In this document: positions 9,443-17,560 of the stretch, one piece after another
How the letters are laid out: each line of letters starts with the position of its first letter
Numbering within the stretch: the stretch's first letter is position 1
Assembly (NCBI GenBank): GCA_036833805.1
Contig: DAITPA010000017.1
Coordinates: 1 to 32,708, forward strand
Origin: PALSA-1196 sp036833805
GTDB lineage: Bacteria > Pseudomonadota > Gammaproteobacteria > Steroidobacterales > Steroidobacteraceae
Length of the DNA: 32,708 nt
Direction of reading: 5' to 3'
Notes under the pieces: model-generated
The model's input: only the letters and a program-made list of their open reading frames with translations
Told to the model about the DNA's origin: nothing
The model's database searches: none
Program-made: the position numbers and the translations under genes

Positions 9443-10423
9443 CTAAAGTTCCCGCCAGCGGTGACAGGCGACGTAGCGCGCCTCGCCCGCCGGCTCCCAC
9501 ACGGGAACCTTAAGGCGGCAAATCTGAATCGCATGCGGGCAGCGTGTCTGAAACACGCATCCGGGCGGCGGCGTGAGGGCCGACGGCGGCTCGCCTCTTA
9601 TGGTACTAGACAGCCGCGCTCTTTGAATGTCCGGATCAGCGATCGGGATTGCTGCGAACAGCGCACGGGAGTACGGATGCAGGGGCCTCCCGTACAGAAG
9701 ATGAGCCGGCGCAAGCTCCATCATGCGTCCGAGATACAGCACCAGCACGCGGTCGCAGAGTGCGCGCACGACCGCGAGATTGTGGCTGATGAATACGAGC
9801 GCCAGGCCCTCGTCATTCTTCAGCGTGCGCAAGAGCTCAATGATCTGCGCCTGGATTGAGACATCGAGCGCGCTTACGGCTTCATCACACACGAGCAACC
9901 GCGGTTTCACAATCATCGCGCGCGCGATGGCGACACGCTGACACTGGCCGCCGGAGAGCTCATGCGGATAGCGGCCCGCGATGGCACGTGCCAGACCCAC
10001 CCGCTCCAATAACTTTGCAACCTCTCTCTGCCTTGCCCGCTCGTCCAATTCGGCGCGGTGCACGCGCAACGGCTCGCCAATGATCTCTGCAATCAACATG
10101 CGCGGATCGAGGCTCGCGAGCGGATTCTGAAAGATGATTGCCAGGTCGCGACGCAGCTGTTGGCGCTCGCCCGCTGCCAGACGCGCGACGTCGCTGCCAT
10201 TCCACACGATGCGTCCCACTGTCGGCGTAATGAGATCGAGTATGGCGCGCGCGAGCGTCGACTTGCCCGAGCCTGATTCACCGACGACGCCGAGCGCTTC
10301 GTGCGCGCGCACTTGCAGCGAGACTCCCGCGAGCGCGCGCAGCAGCGTCTGTCGGCCCCAGGCGCCGCGACGCACGCGAAAGTGCACCTGCAGGTCCGTC
10401 ACCTGCAACAATGGCCCACTCAT
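9443..10423 (-). CDS. oppF: Oligopeptide ABC transporter ATP-binding protein OppF
   Basis: This is the second ATPase of an oligopeptide importer; it pairs with OppD beneath the OppB-OppC channel. The 326-residue product has Walker A GVVGESGSGKST, Q-loop IFQNPLASLDPRM, signature LSGGQCQRVAIARAM, Walker B LLVCDEAVSALDVS and the H-loop in VFISHNLAVV. The C-terminal oligopeptide region is complete: LHPYSRAL, then a cysteine-rich tail (GCVFQTRCPHAIQIC ... YVACHRW), the four-cysteine arrangement typical of Opp/Dpp ATPases. Its ATG overlaps the oppD TGA by four bases. It is the last opp gene; alaA follows after 59 bases. Confidence 0.93.
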   Translation of the reverse strand: MSGPLLQVTDLQVHFRVRRGAWGRQTLLRALAGVSLQVRAHEALGVVGESGSGKSTLARAILDLITPTVGRIVWNGSDVARLAAGERQQLRRDLAIIFQNPLASLDPRMLIAEIIGEPLRVHRAELDERARQREVAKLLERVGLARAIAGRYPHELSGGQCQRVAIARAMIVKPRLLVCDEAVSALDVSIQAQIIELLRTLKNDEGLALVFISHNLAVVRALCDRVLVLYLGRMMELAPAHLLYGRPLHPYSRALFAAIPIADPDIQRARLSSTIRGEPPSALTPPPGCVFQTRCPHAIQICRLKVPVWEPAGEARYVACHRWREL

Positions 10424-11223
10424 ATGTCGGTACCGGCGCTGTGCGGTGCGACGCGCAGCAGCGACTGCGTATACGGATGGGTCGGTGCGCGCAGGATGGT
10501 TGTGACGTCAGCGCACTCCACAATGCGTCCGGCGCACATGACGGCCACACGCTCGGCGAGCCCCGCCACAACGCCCAGGTCATGAGTGATGAGCACCAGC
10601 GACATGCGCCGCTCACGCTTCAATTCAGCCAAGAGCGCGAGGATCTGCGCCTGGATCGTGACATCGAGCGCGGTGGTCGGCTCATCCGCGATTACGAGCG
10701 GCGGATCGCAGGCAAGAGCGATGGCGATCATCACCCGCTGGCGCATGCCGCCCGAGAGCTCATGCGGATACTGGCGCGCGCGCCGCTCAGCGTCGGGAAG
10801 CTGCACCTTTGTGAGCATCTCAAGCGCACGCCGGCGCGCCGCGCGCAGCGACAGTCCCGCGTGCCGGACCAGTAGCTCTGCGACCTGGTCGCCGACCTTA
10901 AGGTGCGGCGTGAGCGATGTCATGGGGTTTTGGAAAATCATTCCGATGCGTGCACCGCGGATGCGGTCAAGCGCAGCGCCCGGTGCGTCGATGAGTTCGG
11001 CGGCTTCGAAGCGCGCGCTGCCGTGCGCGCGGCCGTTCGCTGCCAGAAGCCCCATGACCGCCAGGAACGCCTGGCTCTTGCCGGCGCCCGACTCACCGAC
11101 GATGCCGACGCATTCCCCCGGAGCGATGCTCAACGAGAAGTCGCTGACTGAAGTGATCTGCTGCCCCGCCACGGCAAAACGCACGCTCAAATTCTCGACC
11201 TCGAGCACGGCATTCTCACTCAT
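10420..11223 (-). CDS. oppD: Oligopeptide ABC transporter ATP-binding protein OppD, short C-terminus
   Basis: This is the first ATPase of the opp importer. The 267-residue product has Walker A GIVGESGAGKS (about 40-50), Q-loop IFQNPMTSLTPHL, signature LSGGMRQRVMIAIAL, Walker B LVIADEPTTALDV and H-loop LITHDLGVV. The ATG at 11223 overlaps the oppC stop by four bases; a longer reading to 11283 would lie inside oppC. The protein stops just after THPYTQSLLRVAP, so the roughly 60-residue cysteine-containing tail that usually follows HPYT in OppD is absent, while OppF keeps it. The stop is coupled to oppF by ATGA, so this looks like a settled short form rather than a fresh frameshift. Confidence 0.92.
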   Translation of the reverse strand: MSENAVLEVENLSVRFAVAGQQITSVSDFSLSIAPGECVGIVGESGAGKSQAFLAVMGLLAANGRAHGSARFEAAELIDAPGAALDRIRGARIGMIFQNPMTSLTPHLKVGDQVAELLVRHAGLSLRAARRRALEMLTKVQLPDAERRARQYPHELSGGMRQRVMIAIALACDPPLVIADEPTTALDVTIQAQILALLAELKRERRMSLVLITHDLGVVAGLAERVAVMCAGRIVECADVTTILRAPTHPYTQSLLRVAPHSAGTDI

Positions 11224-12098
11224 GACGGTCGCTCGCGTGGATCGAGCGCATCGCGCAGTGCATCGCCGACGATGCTGAAGCACACGAGGAGGAGTACGAG
11301 AGAGCCGGCCGGCACTAACAGCATCCAGGCAGCCGACTGCATCTCGCGTGCGCCGTCATTGATGAGATTGCCCAAACTTGGCAACGGCTCCTGTACGCCC
11401 AAGCCAAGGAAGCTCAGGAAACTCTCAAACAGGATCATCTGCGGGATCGCAAGGGTTGCGTAGGCGATTATCGTGCCGGCGAGATTGGGCACAATGTGCC
11501 GCCAGAGCATCGCACCCGGACCGACGCCGATGGCGCGCGCGGCATCGACGAACTCGGTCCTCTTCAAGGCGAGCGTCTGGCCGCGCACAATGCGTGCGAT
11601 CGTGAGCCAGCCGACGGCGCCAATGGCCACGAACAAAACAATAAGACTGCCGCGAGCAAAGAGCGTCATGAGGATGATGACGATAAATAAGTACGGCAAC
11701 GAATACAGCACATCGACCGCGCGCATCATGAGCTCATCGGTGCGGCCGCCGCTGTAACCGGCGATCGTGCCCCAGAGCACCCCGATGATGAGACTCCCGG
11801 CGCTCGCCAGTAGGCCGATCACAAGCGAAATGCGCAAACCGTACAAGGTGCGTACGAACAGATCGCGCCCCAAGCGGTCCGTGCCGAGCCAGTGCGCGCC
11901 GCCGAGCTTGGGAGGTGCCGCGATCGCCTCCCAATCTAGACTGTCGTAGCGAACGGCAGACAGATGCGGACCCATGAGCGCCGCGAGGATGACGACTACA
12001 ATGAGGCCGCCCGCAAACAGCGCCAGCCGATTGCGCCGCAGGCGCTGCCACGCCTGTCGCCAGAAGCCGCCCGCCGCGCGGCCGTGCTCCTCAAGCAT
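11220..12098 (-). CDS. oppC: Oligopeptide ABC transporter permease OppC
   Basis: This is one of two integral membrane subunits of the oligopeptide importer. The 292-residue product has an N-terminal membrane segment (LALFAGGLIVVVILAALMGP), the family block WLGTDRLGRDLFVRTLYGLRISL, further membrane segments, and the cytoplasmic coupling EAA loop EFVDAARAIGVGPGAMLWRH. It ends in the characteristic MILFESFLSFLGLGVQEP and GDALRDALDPRE, very close to E. coli OppC. The ATG at 12098 gives an 8-base overlap with the oppB stop; an in-frame ATG six codons upstream (12116) is possible. The stop overlaps the oppD start (ATGA). Confidence 0.94.
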   Translation of the reverse strand: MLEEHGRAAGGFWRQAWQRLRRNRLALFAGGLIVVVILAALMGPHLSAVRYDSLDWEAIAAPPKLGGAHWLGTDRLGRDLFVRTLYGLRISLVIGLLASAGSLIIGVLWGTIAGYSGGRTDELMMRAVDVLYSLPYLFIVIILMTLFARGSLIVLFVAIGAVGWLTIARIVRGQTLALKRTEFVDAARAIGVGPGAMLWRHIVPNLAGTIIAYATLAIPQMILFESFLSFLGLGVQEPLPSLGNLINDGAREMQSAAWMLLVPAGSLVLLLVCFSIVGDALRDALDPRERPS

Positions 12099-13014
12099 GA
12101 CTGATCCGCGGATCAAGCCAGCCGTAGATCAGATCGGCTGCAAGATTACAGAGAAGCGTGATCACGCCATAAACGATCACCATGCCCATGACGAGCGTGT
12201 AGTCGCGGTTGATCGCGCCCTCGACCAAATAGCGGCCACTGCCGGGAAGCCCAAATACCGTTTCAACGACGAGCGAGCCGGTGACGACGAACGCGGTCGC
12301 GGGGCCCAGATAACTTACAACCGGCAGCATCGCTGGCGGCAATGCATGGCGCCAGATGATGCGTCGGTTGCCAAGCCCGCGGGCACGCGCCGCACGGATG
12401 TAATCGCTCTGCAGCACGTCGAGGAGACTGCTGCGCACCAGACGCACGATATAGGCGATGAGCGGCAGTGCCAGCGTCACGACCGGAAGGATGAGATAGC
12501 GCGGCTCGCCCGGCTGCCATCCGGCGACCGGCAGCCAGTGCAGGCCCAATCCAAAAGTGAGCACGAGGAGCGGCCCGGTCACGAAACCCGGTAGCGCAAC
12601 GCCCAGGACCGCGACGCTCATGATCCCATGGTCGACCGCGGTGCCGCGCTTGAGGGCCGCCCAGGTTCCCAGCGACACGCCGACCGCGAGCGCGACAGCG
12701 AGCGCCGCCAGACCCAGGATCAGGCTCACGGGCAGACCCTGCGTGATCAACGCCTGCACGGACAGATCGCGGTACTTCATCGACGGACCGAAATCCCCGC
12801 GCGCGACGCCGGCGAGATAGTGCAGATACTGCCGGCCAAGCGGTTGATCAAGCCCGTAGACGCGCTCGAGGTTTGCCTTGACCGGCGGCGGCAGGGATTG
12901 CTCGGCATCAAAGGGCCCACCCGGTGCAAGCCGCACGACGACAAACGCGAGTGTGACGATGACGAGAAGGGTTGGCAGGACTGCGGCGAGGCGACGCGCG
13001 GCATACGCAAGCAT
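12091..13014 (-). CDS. oppB: Oligopeptide ABC transporter permease OppB
   Basis: This is the first gene of the opp run and one of the two channel subunits. The 307-residue product closely follows E. coli OppB: RLAPGGPFDAEQSLPP, HYLAGVARGDFGPSMKYRD, the EAA loop DYIRAARARGLGNRRIIWRHALPP, then VIETVFGLPG-like VVETVFGLPGSGRYLVEGAINRDY and the terminal DPRI. An AAGGAG ribosome site lies 11 bases upstream of the ATG. No periplasmic binding protein (oppA) precedes it; the next gene upstream is the divergent etfB. The importer must therefore use an OppA encoded elsewhere. Confidence 0.94.
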   Translation of the reverse strand: MLAYAARRLAAVLPTLLVIVTLAFVVVRLAPGGPFDAEQSLPPPVKANLERVYGLDQPLGRQYLHYLAGVARGDFGPSMKYRDLSVQALITQGLPVSLILGLAALAVALAVGVSLGTWAALKRGTAVDHGIMSVAVLGVALPGFVTGPLLVLTFGLGLHWLPVAGWQPGEPRYLILPVVTLALPLIAYIVRLVRSSLLDVLQSDYIRAARARGLGNRRIIWRHALPPAMLPVVSYLGPATAFVVTGSLVVETVFGLPGSGRYLVEGAINRDYTLVMGMVIVYGVITLLCNLAADLIYGWLDPRISHA

Positions 13015-13110
13015 TCGAGCGTCATCTCCTTCCGTCGCGGCGCCGTGGGGCTGACGGGTGCGCCCGCAGTGTACACTTGCGCTCCGTAAACCGTGCGAAC
13101 AGGACTCTCG

Positions 13111-13863
13111 ATGAAGCGGATTCTAGTCGGCATCAAACGCGTCGTGGATGCCAATGTGCGTATTCGGGTGAAGTCCGACGGCACGGGCGTGGAGACCGAC
13201 GGGGTGAAGATGGCGATCAACCCGTTCGACGAAATAGCTCTGGAAGAGGCGCTGCGCATAAAAGAGCGTGGCATGGCCGACGAGGTGGTCGTCGCGACCA
13301 TCGGAGTCGCGGACGCGCAGCAGCAGTTGCGCACCGCGCTTGCGATGGGCGCGGATCGCGCGCTGCATGTGCGCAGCGACACGGGCGTCGAGCCGCTGAC
13401 GGCGGCGAACGTTTTTATGAAGTTGATCGCGCGCGAAGAACCGCTCCTCGTGATTCTCGGCAAGCAGGCGATCGATGATGACAACAGCCAGACCGGGCCG
13501 ATGCTCGCGGCGCTGTGGAATCGGCCGCAGGCGACCTTCGCCTCTAAAATTGAATTGAACGAAGGCACGGCGCGGGTTACACGCGAGGTCGATGCGGGAC
13601 TTGAGACGATCGAGATCGACCTGCCGGCCGTCGTTACGACCGACCTGCGCCTGAACGAGCCGCGCTACGTGAAGCTGCCGGACATCATGAAGGCGAAGAA
13701 GAAGCCGCTCGATACGCTGACGCTCGCGGAGCTCGGCGTCGAACCGCGGCCGCAGCTGAAGAGCGTGCGTTTCGAGCCGCCTGCGCAGCGGCAGAAGGGT
13801 GTGCTCGTCAAGGATGTCGCGGAACTCGTCGGCGAGTTGCGCAAAAGAGGGGTGCTCTCGTGA
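13111..13863 (+). CDS. etfB: Electron transfer flavoprotein subunit beta
   Basis: This is the small, AMP-binding subunit of ETF, which carries electrons from acyl-CoA and other dehydrogenases to ETF-ubiquinone oxidoreductase. The 250-residue product begins MKRILVGIKRVVDANVRIRV and contains NPFDEIALEEALRIKE, the VLGKQAIDDD-type motif (VILGKQAIDDDNSQTGPML) and the C-terminal recognition segment LPDIMKAKKKPLDTLTLAELG, all typical. The ATG at 13111 is chosen because AGGA lies seven bases upstream; a GTG at 13093 lacks this. The gap to the divergent oppB holds a CTGACG and a TACACT box, but only 15 bases apart, so I do not call a promoter. The stop overlaps the etfA GTG. Confidence 0.95.
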   Translation: MKRILVGIKRVVDANVRIRVKSDGTGVETDGVKMAINPFDEIALEEALRIKERGMADEVVVATIGVADAQQQLRTALAMGADRALHVRSDTGVEPLTAANVFMKLIAREEPLLVILGKQAIDDDNSQTGPMLAALWNRPQATFASKIELNEGTARVTREVDAGLETIEIDLPAVVTTDLRLNEPRYVKLPDIMKAKKKPLDTLTLAELGVEPRPQLKSVRFEPPAQRQKGVLVKDVAELVGELRKRGVLS

Positions 13864-14813
13864 GCCAGATTCTGATCGTCGCCGAGCACGACGGCACGAC
13901 CTTAAACCCGGCTACCGCCAAGTGCGTCAGCTGTGCGCGCGCCCTGAGCGGCGCGCAGGTCACGATTGCGGTGTGTGCCGCCGATGCCGGGCGGATTGCA
14001 GTGCAGGCCGCGTCCATTGCCGGCGTTTCCCGCGTTCTTAAGATCGAAAACCCTGCCAATGCTCACCCGCTTGCGGCGCTGTTGGCACCGCAGATTGTCG
14101 CGATCGCGGCGGACTTCACCCATCTATTGGGCCCGTCCACGACCTTCGGCAAGGATTTGATGCCGCGCATCGCAGCACTTCTCAACTGCGCGCAGGTGAG
14201 CAACATCATGGCGCTCGAGGATGCGACGCACCTGCGCCGCCCGATCTACGCCGGAAACGCGATCGTGACTGTCGAGTCTCAAGCAGGCGCAAAGCTCGTC
14301 GGCACGGTGCGCATCGCATCCTTCGAGATGGCGCCGGGCGGCGGGCAAGCCGCTGTTGAAGCCGTGACGCTTGATATCCCCCTGCCTGCACACACGCGCT
14401 TCGTATCGCTTTCGGCGGGCAAGGCCGACCGTCCGGATCTGCAATCCGCGACGCGCGTCATCTCCGGAGGGCGCGCGCTCGGCAGCGCCGAGAACTTCAA
14501 GATTCTGTATGCGCTGGCTGACGAACTCGGTGCCGCGGTGGGCGCCTCACGCGCGGCGGTCGACGCGGGCTACGCTGCTAACGACATGCAGGTCGGCCAG
14601 ACGGGGAAGATCATTGCCCCGGAGCTTTATATCGCGATCGGCATATCCGGGGCGATCCAGCATCTGACCGGGATCAAGGATGCGCGCACCATCGTCGCCA
14701 TCAATAAGGACGCCGAGGCGCCGATCTTTGAGATCGCCGACTTTGGGCTCGTCGGGGACCTCTTCCAAATCGTGCCGGAGCTGCAGCGTCTTGTGACGAA
14801 GAGCGGCGACTAA
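13860..14813 (+). CDS. etfA: Electron transfer flavoprotein subunit alpha
   Basis: This is the FAD-binding subunit of ETF. The 317-residue product has the N-terminal domain shared with EtfB, ending in LLGPSTTFGKDLMPRIAALL. The C-terminal FAD domain is clear: VISGGRALGSAENF, ALADELGAAVGASRAAVDAGY, VGQTGKIIAPELYIAIGISGAIQHLTG, and AINKDAEAPIFEIADFGLVGD. It starts at GTG 13860, overlapping the etfB stop by four bases, so translation of the two subunits is coupled. The stop overlaps the convergent peroxiredoxin gene by four bases with no terminator visible. No ETF-quinone oxidoreductase gene is present in the window. Confidence 0.96.
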   Translation: MSQILIVAEHDGTTLNPATAKCVSCARALSGAQVTIAVCAADAGRIAVQAASIAGVSRVLKIENPANAHPLAALLAPQIVAIAADFTHLLGPSTTFGKDLMPRIAALLNCAQVSNIMALEDATHLRRPIYAGNAIVTVESQAGAKLVGTVRIASFEMAPGGGQAAVEAVTLDIPLPAHTRFVSLSAGKADRPDLQSATRVISGGRALGSAENFKILYALADELGAAVGASRAAVDAGYAANDMQVGQTGKIIAPELYIAIGISGAIQHLTGIKDARTIVAINKDAEAPIFEIADFGLVGDLFQIVPELQRLVTKSGD

Positions 14814-15292
14814 AGCTGAGTGAGAACGTGCTCGGCGGTCGAGACTTTGAATTCGCCCGGCGCCTCAATGTTGACCTTACGGGCAACGCCGTCCTCGACG
14901 AGGATGGCGAAGCGCTGGCCGCGCATCCCTAAGCCAAATCCGCGGCCATCGAGCTCAAGCCCGAGCGCCCGTGAGTAATCGCCATTGCCGTCGGCAAGCA
15001 TAAGCACCTTGCCGGCAACCCCGGAGGCTTTGCCCCAGGCGTTCATGACAAACACGTCATTGACCGACATACAGGCAACGGTGTCGACGCCCTTCGCTTT
15101 GATCTGATCGGCGAGCTGTACGAAGCCTGGCAGGTGCTTCGCGTCGCAGGTCGGAGTAAAGGCGCCCGGCACAGAGAACAGCACGACTTTCTTGCCGCGA
15201 AAGATCTCGTCCGTTTTCACATCCTTGGCACCGTCCGCTGCCATCGTTTTGAGCGTGCCCGAGGGCATGCGCTCGCCGGCTTTGATTGTCAT
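14810..15292 (-). CDS. Peroxiredoxin, Prx5 family
   Basis: This is a cytosolic thiol peroxidase reducing hydrogen peroxide and organic peroxides. The 160-residue product has the Prx5 signature PGAFTPTCDAKHLPGF with peroxidatic cysteine C49, followed by CMSVNDVFVMNAWG and GLGMRGQRFAILVEDG, typical of the bacterial Prx5 (AhpC/TSA redoxin) family. A second cysteine (C74) is the only obvious other thiol, so recycling by glutathione or glutaredoxin is plausible but not shown. The ATG at 15292 is supported by an AGGGGAG ribosome site nine bases upstream; the frame extends to 15358 but would overlap the TPR gene. It follows the TPR gene by 38 bases and may be the last cistron of the tonB-exb run. 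Confidence 0.9.
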   Translation of the reverse strand: MTIKAGERMPSGTLKTMAADGAKDVKTDEIFRGKKVVLFSVPGAFTPTCDAKHLPGFVQLADQIKAKGVDTVACMSVNDVFVMNAWGKASGVAGKVLMLADGNGDYSRALGLELDGRGFGLGMRGQRFAILVEDGVARKVNIEAPGEFKVSTAEHVLTQL

Positions 15293-15330
15293 GAATCTGC
15301 TCCCCTGTTCCGTTCGTGTGTGCGCCGCGC

Positions 15331-16620
15331 CTAGGCCTGGTGCGAGCGTATGGTCCAAAGGTTCGCCAGCTGCTCGAGCTTCGCATCGCCCTTGACGAGT
15401 TCGAACGTCTTGATGGCGTCGTCTTTCTTGCCGGCATGCAATTGCGCGATGCCCAGCAGGAGCCGCGTCTCCGCTTCGTTCTTAAGGCCGCCCTTCGCGA
15501 GCGCGCTCGTCAGGGCCGCTATGGCTTTGTCGTACTGCTGGTAGCTGAAGTACGCGAGCCCCAGACCTGCGAACTTGGGACCGGTCTTTGAGGCTTCCGC
15601 GTCGGCGGCGATCTTGGGCAGCGATGCCGTGTCAGCGGTCACCTTCTGCTTCGCCGATGCGAGCATCTGCCCGCTGTGTGCCTTGATCGCCGCGTCCGCG
15701 AAAACGTTTTTCTGTTGGCCGGCCTCAAGAACACGCTGTGCCTCGCCCGGGGATCCTAGCTGATTGGCAAGGGTTGCCATCTCAATATAGTCTTCGGGGC
15801 GTTTTAGGACGTCGACGTCAAAGGCGAGGCGATACACTTGCAGGAGGAAGGGGTCGCTCTGGCCAGGGGTCTGAATGAGGGTGTAGAGAAGATTCTGCCA
15901 GTACTGCGCCTTCGGATAGTAGGTCACGAGGCGCTCGAGCGCGCGCATTATGCAGTTGCTGTCGTTGAGCTTGACGCAGGAGCTCAGCAACAGGTTCAAG
16001 CGCTCCTCGGGCGGCGTCTGTCCGGCTTTGATCGACTCATCCACGTGCTCGTTCAGCACCTGCGTCGCACCTTTGTAGTCGCCCTTCAAGAAGTAGGACT
16101 GGGCGCGAATGGTGTAGACGTCCTCGCTGGCGTTGCCTTCCTTGATCGCGCGGTCCGCGAACTGGATCGCCTTGTCGTAATCCTTCAGCTGGTAATTGAT
16201 CTGCGCGAGGGTGCGAATGCGCACCGCCAGGTCCGCCTTGTCGAGGTATTGCGATGCGATCAAGGACTCGAGCGTCTTCTCGGCGTTCGGATAATCGTTG
16301 GTGTGCAAATACAAGAACAAATACAGCTGGTTGGTCGTGAACTCGTCGTATTCGGTCTTACTCGGAAGATCCTGCGCTTCTTTAAGGTGGCTCTGTGCGG
16401 TAGCCCAGTCCTGCTTCTCCAAGGCATCCTGCGCAGCCTTGAGGGGCTTAGCTGCCTCCGAACTGATCTTGGGCTTATCGTCCGCTTTGGCCTTCTCCGC
16501 GCCGAGCGCCGCTGCCATCGGAACGAGGCTCGCAGCGCCGAGGAGCGCCACGCCGAGGAGCGCCGCAGCGAGCATCTTCGGCAGGCGCTGCGTCGTGTCA
16601 TGCAAACGCGCGCGTGTCAT
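15331..16620 (-). CDS. Periplasmic tetratricopeptide repeat protein of the TonB-ExbB-ExbD cluster
   Basis: The 429-residue product has a basic N-terminus and a hydrophobic stretch at about 17-39 with an ALGA cleavage-like site near residue 40, so export is likely. The mature part is alpha-helical with TPR-like units, for example LKAAQDALEKQDWATAQSHLKEA, INYQLKDYDKAIQFADRAI, YFLKGDYKGATQVL and AYFSYQQYDKAIAALTSAL. Its ATG overlaps the stop of the second exbD (ATGA), tying it to the energy-transduction operon. TPR proteins accompany some TonB systems, for example the Vibrio TonB2 cluster, and are thought to help assemble or tune the complex. A specific role here is inference from position. Confidence 0.8.
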   Translation of the reverse strand: MTRARLHDTTQRLPKMLAAALLGVALLGAASLVPMAAALGAEKAKADDKPKISSEAAKPLKAAQDALEKQDWATAQSHLKEAQDLPSKTEYDEFTTNQLYLFLYLHTNDYPNAEKTLESLIASQYLDKADLAVRIRTLAQINYQLKDYDKAIQFADRAIKEGNASEDVYTIRAQSYFLKGDYKGATQVLNEHVDESIKAGQTPPEERLNLLLSSCVKLNDSNCIMRALERLVTYYPKAQYWQNLLYTLIQTPGQSDPFLLQVYRLAFDVDVLKRPEDYIEMATLANQLGSPGEAQRVLEAGQQKNVFADAAIKAHSGQMLASAKQKVTADTASLPKIAADAEASKTGPKFAGLGLAYFSYQQYDKAIAALTSALAKGGLKNEAETRLLLGIAQLHAGKKDDAIKTFELVKGDAKLEQLANLWTIRSHQA

Positions 16621-17042
16621 TCTTTGAATTCGCCAGTATTGACGAAGCCGATCCTCTTCATGCGATTGCGCTGCGCCGCGGCGAGCACCCTTGCCACGGT
16701 GTCATACAGAGCGCGGCGGTCCGGACGCAGGTGGATCTCCGGCTGCGGATCCTTGTTGGCCTCATTGCGGAAGAAGCCTTCCAACGTCTCGATATTCGGC
16801 ACGACCGTACCGTTCCAGACGACGGTGCCGTCGAAATCGATCTCCAATTCGATGACTTCAGGACGCTGGTCCTGCGGCGGCGGGGGCTGATTGGTCTGCG
16901 GCATGTCGAGCTTCACCGCGTGCGTCATGATCGGCAGCGTGATGATCAGCATGATGAGCAGCACCAGCATGACGTCGATGAGAGGCGTCGTATTGATGTC
17001 GCACATCGGCTCGCCCGATTCGGTTCCGACACTCATGGACAT
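16617..17042 (-). CDS. exbD: ExbD-family biopolymer transport protein, second copy
   Basis: This is a bitopic inner-membrane protein of the proton-driven ExbB-ExbD motor. The 141-residue product has the conserved membrane segment with the essential aspartate, INTTPLIDVMLVLLIMLIITL, then a proline-rich linker (PQTNQPPPPQDQRPE) and a periplasmic domain ending in the family pattern RALYDTVARVLAAAQRNRMKRIGFV. It lies 17 bases after the first exbD, with a GGGAGGA ribosome site in the gap, and its TGA overlaps the ATG of the TPR gene. The two ExbD proteins differ clearly in the linker and periplasmic part, so they are not recent duplicates. Confidence 0.93.
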   Translation of the reverse strand: MSMSVGTESGEPMCDINTTPLIDVMLVLLIMLIITLPIMTHAVKLDMPQTNQPPPPQDQRPEVIELEIDFDGTVVWNGTVVPNIETLEGFFRNEANKDPQPEIHLRPDRRALYDTVARVLAAAQRNRMKRIGFVNTGEFKE

Positions 17043-17059
17043 GACTTAAATCCTCCCGC

Positions 17060-17500
17060 TCAGCGCGACCCGCGGATGCCGTGATCCGGCTCCGTCAGGA
17101 ACCCGACCTTCACAATTCCACCGCGTTGAATCCCGTAGATCACCCTGCCTACAAACTCGAAGCGCGTGCCCTTATCGGCGCGAATGTGGATCTCCGGCTG
17201 GGGCTTGCGCACTGCCGCGCCTTTCACCTGATTGATGAGATCGGTAAGCGTCGCGAGCTGCTTGTCGTTCCAGTAAATAACACCCGTCCTGCTGACCGCG
17301 ACCGTGATGTTCTCGGGCTTCGTCGTCGTTGGAATGTTGACCGCTTTCGGCAGGTCCACTCGCACCGTGCGCGTGATGACCGGGATCGTGATCAGAAAGA
17401 TGATGAGCAAAACGAGCATGACGTCCACCAGTGGCGTCGTGTTGATCGTCGCCATCATGGCGGGTCCGTCCGAGGACGGGGAACCGACTTGCATCGACAT
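17060..17500 (-). CDS. exbD: ExbD-family biopolymer transport protein, first copy
   Basis: This is the first of two ExbD paralogues behind exbB. The 146-residue product has INTTPLVDVMLVLLIIFLI with the motor aspartate, a periplasmic domain with the paired-strand pattern ITVAVSRTGVIYWNDKQL, EIHIRADKGTRFEFVGRVIYG and the C-terminal GGIVKVGFLTEP. A GAGAGG ribosome site sits nine bases upstream. The paired-exbD arrangement after tonB-exbB recalls Xanthomonas, where exbD1 is required for iron uptake and exbD2 is dispensable for it. That this functional split applies here is inference. Confidence 0.94.
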   Translation of the reverse strand: MSMQVGSPSSDGPAMMATINTTPLVDVMLVLLIIFLITIPVITRTVRVDLPKAVNIPTTTKPENITVAVSRTGVIYWNDKQLATLTDLINQVKGAAVRKPQPEIHIRADKGTRFEFVGRVIYGIQRGGIVKVGFLTEPDHGIRGSR

Positions 17501-17532
17501 ACTGACTTACCTCTCGAACGTTCGGGTGCCGT

Positions 17533-17558
17533 GCGCGGCGGAGTTACGTGAGCCGCGC
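17533..17558. other. Inverted repeat in the exbB-exbD gap
   Basis: GCGCGGC (17533-17539) and GCCGCGC (17552-17558) form a perfect 7-bp stem with a 12-base loop directly after the exbB stop. There is no T-run on either strand, so it is not a canonical terminator. It could protect or process the exbB mRNA 3' end and so set the subunit ratio, or it could be chance in GC-rich DNA. Confidence 0.35.
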
Positions 17559-17560
17559 GG

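Noticed and set aside
13051..13077. Possible etfB promoter CTGACG - 15 bases - TACACT
   Set aside because: The spacer is too short and both boxes are only partial matches.
12777..13568. 263-codon open frame on the minus strand across oppB and etfB
   Set aside because: It overlaps two well-supported genes and its serine/arginine-rich product has no recognisable domain.
17515..17524. Palindrome CGAACGTTCG before the first exbD
   Set aside because: A 10-bp palindrome is expected by chance in a window of this size, and it lies in the ribosome-site region with no sign of an operator.
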